Shown here in pieces: positions 1 through 5,502 of a stretch of 6,530 nt of DNA (within the stretch, counting starts at the first letter, position 1; every line of letters starts with the position of its first letter). Origin of the DNA: Pseudomonadaceae bacterium UBA5811 (lineage in GTDB: Bacteria > Pseudomonadota > Gammaproteobacteria > Pseudomonadales > Pseudomonadaceae); contig DIDB01000165.1 in the NCBI GenBank assembly GCA_002417905.1, forward strand, positions 1 through 6,530, written 5' to 3'. The notes beneath the pieces are model-generated. The model worked only from the letters and a program-made list of their open reading frames with translations, made no database searches and was not told the origin of the DNA. The position numbers and the translations under genes are program-made.

Positions 1-189
1 CTGGAGGCCCTGACCGGCCTTCATCAGCCGACCCTGTCCCAGCAGCTGGGTGTGTTGCGGGAGGAGGGGCTGGTCAGTACCCCGCGGGAACGCAAGTATG
101 TTTACTATGCGCTGGCCAGCGGTGAGGTGGTGATGCTGATGCAGACCCTGTCCAGCCTGTATTGTGGTCAGGTCGTCCGCAGCCGCTGA
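1..189 (+). CDS. ArsR-family regulator, BigR/SqrR/YgaV-like (3' part only)
   Basis: The frame is open from the window edge and gives 62 C-terminal residues ending at TGA 187-189; the start lies upstream of the window. The visible part is the second half of a winged-helix domain: the recognition helix (HQPTLSQQLGVLREEGLV, residues 8-25 of the visible part), the wing (STPRERKYVYYAL) and the closing helix, which ends in LYC. Members of the BigR/SqrR/YgaV group carry a redox cysteine at this place that pairs with one earlier in the protein to sense sulfide or persulfide. C55 of the visible part fits, but the partner cysteine is outside the window. The SQR, DUF442 and TauE genes immediately downstream support a sulfide-responsive repressor of that operon. 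A metal-sensing ArsR is the alternative. The ArsR fold is certain; the sulfide-sensing role is inferred. Confidence 0.85.
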   Translation: MEALTGLHQPTLSQQLGVLREEGLVSTPRERKYVYYALASGEVVMLMQTLSSLYCGQVVRSR

Positions 190-281
190 CGGGTTTCTGG
201 CGGTGCCTGCCGGTCCGGCGCTGGTGATAAGGTAGTCCCGGCCGTCCCCTGAAGTATGTCTGTTACCCCAACTAAACTACT

Positions 282-285
282 GGAG
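282..285 (+). promoter_or_regulatory. Ribosome binding site fixing the DUF442 start at 292
   Basis: GGAG lies six bases before ATG 292. The longer in-frame start at ATG 256 has no comparable site at the right distance and would add 12 residues that do not look like the family's N-terminus. Confidence 0.7.
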
Positions 286-291
286 TGTCCG

Positions 292-639
292 ATGGATCAG
301 TCAATCAAGCAGCACAACGAAAACTTTGCCATCTGCGGCCAGCTGAGTCCGGAAGATCTTGCCGAGGTTGCCCGTCTGGGCTTTCGCAGCGTGATCTGTA
401 ACCGGCCGGATCACGAGGGTGGTGCCGAACAGCCCACCAGCGAAACGCTGGCCCGGGAGGCCGGGGCACTGGGGTTGCGTTTTGCCTACCTGCCGGTGGT
501 GGCCAATGCCATTACTCCGGACCATGTCCGGCAGATGAAGGCTCTGCTGGATGAGTTGCCCGCACCGGTACTGGCTTTCTGCCGGACTGGAAACCGGTCG
601 GCCATCCTTTATGATCTGACGCGCCAGCCGGGAGTCTAG
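292..639 (+). CDS. Stand-alone DUF442 (TIGR01244-type) putative sulfurtransferase
   Basis: The product is 115 residues, about the size of one DUF442 (PF04273) domain. The family has a tyrosine-phosphatase-like fold and is tied to sulfane sulfur transfer in sulfide operons. Visible hallmarks are the N-terminal stretch NFAICGQLSPEDLAEVARLG, the conserved NRPDHE (residues 38-42 region) and the active-site loop CRTGNRS with C97 as the likely persulfide-carrying residue. The loop is C-x4-R, the length seen in rhodaneses, rather than the C-x5-R of phosphatases, which favours sulfur transfer over phosphate hydrolysis. In several bacteria this domain is fused to a metallo-beta-lactamase-type persulfide dioxygenase (Blh); here it stands alone and no such gene is nearby. 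The SQR gene begins four bases after its stop, so the two are almost certainly co-transcribed and probably translationally coupled. The family call is strong; the activity is inferred. Confidence 0.85.
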   Translation: MDQSIKQHNENFAICGQLSPEDLAEVARLGFRSVICNRPDHEGGAEQPTSETLAREAGALGLRFAYLPVVANAITPDHVRQMKALLDELPAPVLAFCRTGNRSAILYDLTRQPGV

Positions 640-643
640 GGGT

Positions 644-1852
644 ATGCATGCCGAAGTTGTGGTCATGGGCGGCGGGGCAGCGGGAATTGGCGTGACCGCC
701 AGCCTGCTGCGCCGTTATCCCAGCCTGGAGATTGTGATTGTCGAGCCTTCGGACTGGCATTATTACCAGCCGGGCTGGACCCTGGTGGGCGGGGGCATTT
801 TTGATGCGCGCCGTACGGTGCGGCCGATGCGGGAGGTGATTCCGGCACGGGCCCGCTGGATTCAGGCGGCCGTCAGCGCACTGCAGCCCGGCCAGAAACA
901 GCTGGTGCTAGATAACGGACAGACCCTGGCTTACCAGCAGCTGATCGTCTGTCCCGGACTGCAGCTGTGCTGGGACCAGATCGAGGGGCTGGAAGCTACC
1001 CTGGGCCAGAATGGCGTGACCTCCAACTATGCCTACGAGCTGGCGCCCTACACCTGGGAGCTGACCCGTAACCTGCGTCAGGGCCGGGCCATTTTTACCC
1101 AGCCGCCGATGCCGATCAAATGCGCCGGTGCGCCGCAAAAAGCCATGTACCTGTCCAGTGATTACTGGTTGCACAGTGGGGTGCTGGACAACATTGAGGT
1201 GGAATTTGATCTGGCGGCGCCGGTCCTGTTTGGCGTGCCGGATTTTGTTCCAGCACTGATGGAGTACGTTGAAAAGTACCGTATCCAGCTGGCTTTCCAG
1301 TCCCGGCTGGTGGCTGTGGATGGACCGGGCCGGGTGGCCCGTTTTGAGGTCACGGGTGCGGATGGCCAGTCCGGTTATCAGGAAAAAACCTTTGACATGC
1401 TGCACGTGGTGCCGCCCCAGCAGGCTCCCGGGGTGATCCGCAGCAGTCCGCTGGCCAATGAGGCCGGCTGGTGTGATGCGGACCCGCATACCCTGCAGCA
1501 TCCGCGTTATCCGGATATTTTCAGCCTGGGTGATGTCTGCGGCACGAGTAATGGCAAGACGGCTGCGGCCGCCCGCAAGCAGATTGTAGTGGTGGCCGAA
1601 AACCTGCTGGCGATGCGGGCTGGCCGGGAGTTTCCCGGCTGTTATAACGGCTATGGAGGCTGTCCGCTGACCGTGGAAAGGGGCCGGGTCCTTCTCGCGG
1701 AGTTTGGCTATGGCGGTACCCTGCTGCCCACATTCCCGGTTGATCCCTGTACGGCCAACCGGGCCGCCTGGTGGCTGAAACGCTCGTTTATGCCCTGGCT
1801 GTACTGGCATGTCATGCTCAAAGGCCGTGAGTGGCTGGCGGGCTGTTCATAA
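644..1852 (+). CDS. sqr: Sulfide:quinone oxidoreductase, type II (SQOR-like)
   Basis: This FAD enzyme of the inner-membrane face oxidises sulfide to persulfide or polysulfide and reduces quinone. The 402 residues match the family length. The N-terminal dinucleotide-binding motif is VVVMGGGAAGIG (residues 5-16). The two redox cysteines expected in type II enzymes are C160, in MPIKCAGAPQKAMYL (the same context as in mitochondrial SQOR), and C340, in GYGGCPLTVERGRVLLAEFGY. The second FAD-contact motif is IFSLGDVCG (residues 292-300). The C-terminal amphipathic stretch AAWWLKRSFMPWLYWHVMLKG (about 374-394) is the monotopic membrane anchor typical of the family. GGAG at 631-634, inside the end of the DUF442 gene, lies nine bases before ATG 644. 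The regulator, DUF442 and TauE neighbours fit a sulfide operon. A generic NADH dehydrogenase-like flavoprotein is unlikely because both catalytic cysteines are present in their diagnostic contexts. Confidence 0.94.
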   Translation: MHAEVVVMGGGAAGIGVTASLLRRYPSLEIVIVEPSDWHYYQPGWTLVGGGIFDARRTVRPMREVIPARARWIQAAVSALQPGQKQLVLDNGQTLAYQQLIVCPGLQLCWDQIEGLEATLGQNGVTSNYAYELAPYTWELTRNLRQGRAIFTQPPMPIKCAGAPQKAMYLSSDYWLHSGVLDNIEVEFDLAAPVLFGVPDFVPALMEYVEKYRIQLAFQSRLVAVDGPGRVARFEVTGADGQSGYQEKTFDMLHVVPPQQAPGVIRSSPLANEAGWCDADPHTLQHPRYPDIFSLGDVCGTSNGKTAAAARKQIVVVAENLLAMRAGREFPGCYNGYGGCPLTVERGRVLLAEFGYGGTLLPTFPVDPCTANRAAWWLKRSFMPWLYWHVMLKGREWLAGCS

Positions 1853-1862
1853 GCGGAGAACA

Positions 1863-1868
1863 AGGGGG
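1863..1868 (+). promoter_or_regulatory. Ribosome binding site fixing the TauE/SafE start at 1876
   Basis: AGGGGG lies seven bases before ATG 1876. An in-frame ATG at 1831 would overlap the end of the SQR gene and add 15 polar residues before the first membrane segment, so 1876 is preferred. Confidence 0.65.
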
Positions 1869-1875
1869 CGCTGCC

Positions 1876-2685
1876 ATGGTACTGGCCACGCTGTTTGGAT
1901 TGGGGATTGGTCTGCTGCTGGGGCTGACCGGTGCCGGTGGCGGTATCCTGGCCATGCCGGCGCTGACCGTTGGGCTGGGCTGGAGTTTTCCCATGGCGGC
2001 ACCGGTGGCCCTGCTGGCGGTGGGCATTTCGGCGGCACTGGGGACTCTGGATGGCCTGCGGCGGCGGCTGGTGCGCTACCGGGCTGCCCTGCTGATGGTG
2101 GGTGTGGGTCTGCTGGTTTCACCATTCGGGCTGTATCTGTCCCATCGCCTGCCCAACCGGGTGCTGATGCTGCTGTTTACCCTAGTGATGATCGGGGTGG
2201 CGGTGCGGATGATGCGCCGGGTACGCCATGGCAGTCCTCCTGATGCCGGGGCATCCGGGGAGGTACTGGATAAAAACTGCATGCTGGACCCGTTGACGGG
2301 CCAGCTGCGCTGGAATCTGCGCTGTGCTTTTACCCTGGCGGGGATTGGCAGCCTGTCCGGTTTTCTGACCGGCCTGCTGGGAGTCGGGGGCGGTTTTCTG
2401 ATTGTGCCCGCATTTCACCGTTTTACGGATGTCCGGATGCAGGGCGTGGTCGCCACTTCGCTGATGGTGGTCACCCTGATTTCCCTGGGTACCGTGGCCC
2501 AGGCGATTTACCACGGTATCGAGGTTTCCGGGACCGGGCTGATGTTTATTGTGGCCACCATGCTGGGCATGGTGGGTGGCCGGCTGGTGGTGACACGTTT
2601 TTCAGACCAGCTGATCCAGACCTGTTTTGCCTGGCTGTGCCTGGGGGTCAGTCTCTGTCTGCTGTTCAAAACCCTGCTGGGTTGA
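1876..2685 (+). CDS. TauE/SafE-family sulfur anion permease
   Basis: The product is a 269-residue, very hydrophobic protein of the TauE/SafE (DUF81, PF01925) family, whose members move sulfur-containing anions such as sulfite or sulfoacetate across the inner membrane. Two internal repeats are plain: GLTGAGGGILAMPAL (residues 16-30) and GLLGVGGGFLIVPAF (166-180), each opening a bundle of membrane helices. Membrane segments can be placed roughly at 2-30, 38-58, 68-88, 95-114, 150-180, 187-209, 217-238 and 247-267, with a polar, charged loop at about 111-149 that probably faces the cytoplasm. The gene starts 23 bases after sqr in the same operon. Permeases of this family also accompany BigR-type regulators in other bacteria. 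The substrate cannot be read from the sequence; sulfite, thiosulfate or another oxidised sulfur product of the pathway is the natural guess. Confidence 0.9.
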   Translation: MVLATLFGLGIGLLLGLTGAGGGILAMPALTVGLGWSFPMAAPVALLAVGISAALGTLDGLRRRLVRYRAALLMVGVGLLVSPFGLYLSHRLPNRVLMLLFTLVMIGVAVRMMRRVRHGSPPDAGASGEVLDKNCMLDPLTGQLRWNLRCAFTLAGIGSLSGFLTGLLGVGGGFLIVPAFHRFTDVRMQGVVATSLMVVTLISLGTVAQAIYHGIEVSGTGLMFIVATMLGMVGGRLVVTRFSDQLIQTCFAWLCLGVSLCLLFKTLLG

Positions 2686-2696
2686 GCCAGCAGGGT
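2671..2696 (+). terminator. Perfect stem-loop around the TauE stop codon, possible terminator or attenuator
   Basis: ACCCTGCTGG (2671-2680) and CCAGCAGGGT (2687-2696) are exact reverse complements, giving a 10-bp stem with a six-base loop (GTTGAG) that contains the TGA stop codon of the permease. The + strand downstream lacks an immediate T tract (only TTTT at 2710-2713), so it is not a textbook intrinsic terminator. Read on the - strand the stem is followed by TTTTG. It sits exactly where the sulfide operon ends and apbC begins, so a partial terminator, an attenuator or a 3'-end-protecting structure are all possible. Confidence 0.45.
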
Positions 2697-2719
2697 CGGG
2701 TGATGGCTGTTTTGAATCC

Positions 2720-2724
2720 GGGAG
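2720..2724 (+). promoter_or_regulatory. Ribosome binding site supporting a TTG start for apbC
   Basis: GGGAG lies seven bases before TTG 2732. The only longer in-frame start, ATG 2627, lies inside the permease gene and would add 35 residues unlike the family. No ATG or GTG that would leave a complete N-terminal domain exists near this site. Confidence 0.7.
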
Positions 2725-2731
2725 TTGTATT

Positions 2732-3823
2732 TTGACGACGATAAGCCGCGAGGCGGTGGAAGCCGCGCTCAGAGAATCCATTGATCCCCATCTGCAGCAG
2801 GATCCGCTGCAGGCTGGCTGCCTGCGTGAGCTGCAGGTGCAGGAGGGGCAGGTACAGCTGCAGCTGGTATTGCCTTATCCGGCCGGGCAGTTCGGGCCGG
2901 GCTGGGCCCGGTTGCTGCAGGAGCGTCTGGAACGGCTGCCTGGGGTAAGGCAGGCCCGGGTTGAGGTCAGCTGGCAGGTAGCGGCTTATCCGGTCCCGGC
3001 CCAGATCACTGCCCTGCAGGGGGTCCGGAATGTGATTGCCGTGGCTTCGGGCAAGGGCGGGGTGGGCAAGTCGACCACGGCAGTCAACCTGGCGCTGGCC
3101 ATGGCCATGGAGGGTGCCATGGTCGGGCTGCTGGATGCGGATATTTACGGTCCCAGCCTGGGCCTGCTTTGTGGGGTTCCCGAAGGAACCCGTCCGGAGG
3201 TTGTGGGGCAAATGCTGCAGCCGGTGCAGGCCCATGGGCTGCAGCTGATGTCCATGGCGTTCCTGACGGATGAGCAGACGCCCATGGTCTGGCGTGGTCC
3301 GATGGCCTCGGGGGCCCTGCTGCAGCTGATTACCCAGACGGCCTGGCAGGATCTGGATTATCTGATTGTTGATATGCCGCCCGGAACCGGTGATATCCAG
3401 CTGACCCTGGCGCAAAAGGTTCCGGTAGCTGGCAGCCTGATCGTGACAACACCCCAGGACCTTGCCCTGCTGGATGCCCGCAAGGGCATCGAGATGTTTG
3501 CCCGGGTCAATATTCCGGTGCTGGGCGTGGTGGAGAACATGGCCGTGCATGTCTGCTCCAACTGTGGTCAGGTAGAGCATCTGTTTGGTGAGGGGGGCGG
3601 CGGGAAGCTGGCAGCATTTTATGGCGTTGAGGTGCTGGCAGCCCTGCCACTGGCCATGAGTATCCGCCAGCAGTCGGATGCCGGGGTTCCGGTTGTGCAG
3701 GCTGATCCCGGCGGGCCGGTCAGCGCCCTGTATCGCCAGCTGGCCTTGAATGTGGGCGGCCGGCTGGCCCGGCTGCAGGGACAGGCTCCGGCCGTGCCAT
3801 CCATCGAAATCAGCGAGGAGTGA
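2732..3823 (+). CDS. apbC: Iron-sulfur cluster carrier ATPase ApbC/Mrp
   Basis: ApbC/Mrp is a cytoplasmic P-loop ATPase that carries an Fe-S cluster to target proteins. With the TTG start the protein is 363 residues, the normal length. Residues 1-90 form a MIP18-like (DUF59) domain (ISREAVEAALRESIDPHLQ...). The ATPase domain has the deviant Walker A GKGGVGKST (107-115) with its signature lysine K108, the LLDADIYGPSLG segment (133-144), and DMPPGTGD (214-221). The cluster-binding CSNC (C275 and C278) has the CxxC spacing that bridges the cluster in the dimer. The DUF59 domain lacks an obvious CxxC, as is common. The gene lies 46 bases after the permease, beyond a stem-loop, so it may share the sulfide transcript in part or have its own promoter that I cannot identify. 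In betaproteobacteria apbC often precedes dcd, as here. Confidence 0.95.
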   Translation: MTTISREAVEAALRESIDPHLQQDPLQAGCLRELQVQEGQVQLQLVLPYPAGQFGPGWARLLQERLERLPGVRQARVEVSWQVAAYPVPAQITALQGVRNVIAVASGKGGVGKSTTAVNLALAMAMEGAMVGLLDADIYGPSLGLLCGVPEGTRPEVVGQMLQPVQAHGLQLMSMAFLTDEQTPMVWRGPMASGALLQLITQTAWQDLDYLIVDMPPGTGDIQLTLAQKVPVAGSLIVTTPQDLALLDARKGIEMFARVNIPVLGVVENMAVHVCSNCGQVEHLFGEGGGGKLAAFYGVEVLAALPLAMSIRQQSDAGVPVVQADPGGPVSALYRQLALNVGGRLARLQGQAPAVPSIEISEE

Positions 3824-3841
3824 TGCGCGCCGCAAAATTTC

Positions 3842-3849
3842 TATAGAAT
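3842..3849 (+). promoter_or_regulatory. Possible -10 element ahead of dcd
   Basis: TATAGAAT lies in a short AT-rich patch of the 60-bp gap between apbC and dcd and contains TAGAAT, five of six matches to the sigma-70 -10 consensus. No convincing -35 hexamer sits 16-18 bases upstream, so this is a weak call. Confidence 0.27.
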
Positions 3850-3866
3850 CAGCAGCATTCTGACCG

Positions 3867-3876
3867 ACAGGCCTGT
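3867..3876 (+). repeat. 10-bp perfect palindrome just before dcd
   Basis: ACAGGCCTGT reads the same on both strands. It lies eight bases before ATG 3884, downstream of the candidate -10, and includes the only AGG that could serve as a weak ribosome binding site. It could be an operator half-site pair, but a palindrome of this size can arise by chance. Confidence 0.4.
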
Positions 3877-3883
3877 GTTTAGC

Positions 3884-4450
3884 ATGAGTATCAAATCCGA
3901 CCGGTGGATCCGGCAGATGGCCCTGGAGCAGGGGATGATCGAGCCCTTTGTGGAGCGCCAGATCCGGGGTGAGGAGGGGCAACGGCTGATTTCCTATGGC
4001 GTTTCCAGCTATGGCTATGATGTGCGCTGTGCTGATGAATTCAAGGTGTTTACCAATATTCATTCGGCCACGGTTGACCCCAAGCATTTTGATGAGCGCA
4101 GTTTTGTCGATATTCGCGGGGATGTCTGCATCATTCCGCCCAACTCCTTCGCCCTGGCCCGGACGGTTGAGTATTTCCGCATTCCGCGCAATGTGCTGAC
4201 CATCTGCCTGGGCAAAAGCACTTATGCCCGTTGTGGCATCATCGTTAACGTCACCCCGCTGGAGCCGGAGTGGGAAGGGCATGTGACCCTGGAGTTTTCC
4301 AATACCACGACCCTGCCGGCCAAGATCTATGCCAATGAAGGTGTGGCCCAGATGTTGTTTCTGGCATCAGATGAAGCCTGTGAGGTTTCCTACCGTGACC
4401 GGGGTGGCAAATATCAGGGCCAGCGCGGCGTGACGCTGCCCAGAGCCTGA
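3884..4450 (+). CDS. dcd: dCTP deaminase
   Basis: The enzyme deaminates dCTP to dUTP in the cytoplasm, feeding dUTPase and thymidylate synthesis. From ATG 3884 the protein is 188 residues and begins [13 protein letters not shown], the standard start of the family; an in-frame GTG at 3875 would add only MFS and is disfavoured. Conserved features are [14 protein letters not shown] (residues 37-50), [15 protein letters not shown] (89-103), GKSTYARCG with R116 (110-118), and [16 protein letters not shown] (125-140), which holds the catalytic glutamate E137. The C-terminal GGKYQGQRG (174-182) closes over the nucleotide. The spread of these motifs indicates a complete trimer-forming enzyme of the monofunctional proteobacterial type rather than the bifunctional DCD-DUT. 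The ribosome binding site is weak (AGG about 12 bases upstream). It follows apbC by 60 bases, a common order in betaproteobacteria. Confidence 0.95.
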   Translation: MSIKSDRWIRQMALEQGMIEPFVERQIRGEEGQRLISYGVSSYGYDVRCADEFKVFTNIHSATVDPKHFDERSFVDIRGDVCIIPPNSFALARTVEYFRIPRNVLTICLGKSTYARCGIIVNVTPLEPEWEGHVTLEFSNTTTLPAKIYANEGVAQMLFLASDEACEVSYRDRGGKYQGQRGVTLPRA

Positions 4451-4492
4451 AACCGTTGGCACTGGCTGCTGGCCGGTCCATGAGGAGTATCC

Positions 4493-4840
4493 ATGTTATC
4501 CGGGGAACCCGATGCCCTTTATCTGAAGCTGCTGGGTGAAACAGCGGCCATTCGCTGGGCAGAGCTGGCGCCTTTTTTTGCCAAAGGCAATCTGCTGCAG
4601 GTTGCCGCAGGGCTGGATCTGGTCGAAGTGGCCGCAGCCATGGCGGGTAATGACCCGTCCCGGGTTTCCGGCTGGCTGGAGAGTGCCGGTCTGTGCCGGC
4701 TGGAGGCCAGTCAGGCCCGTTGCTGGCATGAGGCTGATCCGTCATTGTGGGCTGTGGTGGTGGCACCCTGGGTGCTGGTTCAGGAGCGGGCCGGGCATGG
4801 ACCGGAAAACCCTGACTACACTGGAAAGACCTCGATGTAA
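4493..4840 (+). CDS. DUF2288 family protein of unknown function
   Basis: The product is 115 residues, starts at ATG 4493 and is preceded by a strong GAGGAG at 4482-4487. The sequence matches what I recall of DUF2288: LYLKLLGETAAIRWAELAPFFAKGNLLQVAAGLDLVEVAAAMA (about residues 9-51) and LWAVVVAPWVLVQER (85-99). It is a small, mostly helical, soluble protein with no signal peptide, no membrane helix and no catalytic motif that I can identify. The last 16 residues after QER (GHGPENPDYTGKTSM region) are polar and probably disordered. It lies 42 bases after dcd on the same strand and may be co-transcribed with it, though that says little about function. The family call rests on memory of the conserved blocks; no function is proposed. 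Confidence 0.78.
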   Translation: MLSGEPDALYLKLLGETAAIRWAELAPFFAKGNLLQVAAGLDLVEVAAAMAGNDPSRVSGWLESAGLCRLEASQARCWHEADPSLWAVVVAPWVLVQERAGHGPENPDYTGKTSM

Positions 4841-4913
4841 TTCCGGCTGCGGCAGCACGCTCCGTGTTCTGCCCGGGGTTATCCCAACCACCTGTATCAA
4901 GGAGTTTGGCTGC

Positions 4914-5279
4914 ATGTTCAAGCCAGGTCACCTGAGCCGCATCCTGCCCGAAAGCCATGGTCATCCCCAGGGGTATGTTGACCTGACTTATGAGGTCAGG
5001 GACGATCCTGCGGAAGGCAAAATGCTGCACTTCAATATGAGTGGAGAAATAGACGGCAAGCCTTTTCAGGAAGCCTTCGAGCTGCACCGGGACATGGCGT
5101 TCAATTTTGCCAGTGTGGTCAGTCATGTGGCAGCCCGGCACGGCGTGCCGGTCGAGCACAGCCTGATCCTGCAGCACCATGAGGAGTATGACGCGATGTT
5201 TGAGGATATCCGCGCCAGACTGGATCTGCATCCGGGCGAGCCGGTGAACTTTGATCACCTGAACTGCGATCATTTCTGA
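4914..5279 (+). CDS. Small conserved protein, resembles DUF5064
   Basis: The product is 121 residues from ATG 4914, with AAGGAG at 4899-4904 nine bases upstream. The same frame is open back to 4536, but that part is a shadow of the DUF2288 gene, so the short start is chosen. The N-terminal MFKPGHLSR, the YEVRDDPAEGKMLHFNMSGEIDGKPFQEAFELHRDMAFNFA block (about residues 26-66) and the C-terminal YDAMFEDIRARLDLHPGEPV (92-111) resemble the DUF5064 proteins known mainly from Pseudomonas. The first two thirds look like beta strands (alternating hydrophobic residues) followed by helices. No signal peptide, membrane helix or catalytic motif is visible. It lies 73 bases after the DUF2288 gene. The gene is real on coding grounds; the family assignment is from memory and function is unknown. 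Confidence 0.72.
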   Translation: MFKPGHLSRILPESHGHPQGYVDLTYEVRDDPAEGKMLHFNMSGEIDGKPFQEAFELHRDMAFNFASVVSHVAARHGVPVEHSLILQHHEEYDAMFEDIRARLDLHPGEPVNFDHLNCDHF

Positions 5280-5293
5280 GCAGGATTCACCTG

Positions 5294-5348
5294 GCCATCC
5301 TGCCCGTCCGTCGGCCTGCTTATGGTATGACTATACGGGCAGGCTGGC
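5294..5348 (+). repeat. Inverted repeat after the DUF5064-like gene, possible transcript-end stem-loop
   Basis: The arms GCCATCCTGCCCGT (5294-5307) and ACGGGCAGGCTGGC (5335-5348) pair over 14 positions with one mismatch, enclosing a 27-base loop. It begins 15 bases after the TGA at 5277-5279, where a terminator would be expected. No T tract follows on the + strand and the loop is long, so it could be a Rho-dependent or 3'-processing structure, or a protein-binding dyad. Confidence 0.45.
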
Positions 5349-5410
5349 GGGTGGGTGGTCGATGCTGGAAAAGATGACTGTAGGCAAAGAATCGGGTTGC
5401 TGATTGTCCC

Positions 5411-5460
5411 AGAGTAAACGCATAGTTCAACAAATAAGTCATATTAATAACGGCGTTTTA
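5411..5460 (+). promoter_or_regulatory. AT-rich promoter-like segment before the GGDEF-EAL gene
   Basis: This is the most AT-rich stretch of an otherwise GC-rich window and contains the 8-bp palindrome TATTAATA (5442-5449), a plausible -10 region, about 53 bases before the start codon. No -35 hexamer at standard spacing is convincing (TTCAAC at 5426-5431 is too close), so it may depend on an activator, use an alternative sigma factor, or be a regulator site. Confidence 0.35.
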
Positions 5461-5502
5461 CTGTCCGCGCGGTCTGGTCCGTGGCCAGGTGGGAGTAACA
5501 GC

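Noticed and set aside
190..291. Promoter or BigR-type operator between the regulator and DUF442
   Set aside because: No AT-rich dyad of the kind known for BigR and no good -35/-10 pair could be found. The 11-base GCCGGTCCGGC at 209-219 is symmetrical but has no room for a stable loop. The operator may lie upstream of the regulator, outside the window.
908..1810. A 300-codon open frame on the - strand opposite sqr
   Set aside because: The + strand carries both SQR cysteine motifs and FAD motifs here; the - strand frame has no recognisable domain.
1809..2243. A + strand frame of 144 codons overlapping the permease
   Set aside because: It is an out-of-frame reading of the TauE/SafE gene, whose own frame has the repeated family motifs and membrane helices.
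2666..4282. A 538-codon open frame on the - strand across apbC and dcd
   Set aside because: It is antisense to two genes with complete, well-conserved domains, and its translation is low-complexity (rich in Q, H, G, R) with no recognisable motif. Long antisense frames are expected opposite GC-rich genes.
4845..4889. Small hairpins between the DUF2288 and DUF5064-like genes
   Set aside because: The stems are four to five base pairs (for example GGTT/AACC at 4877-4889) with no T tract, which is too weak to call a terminator.
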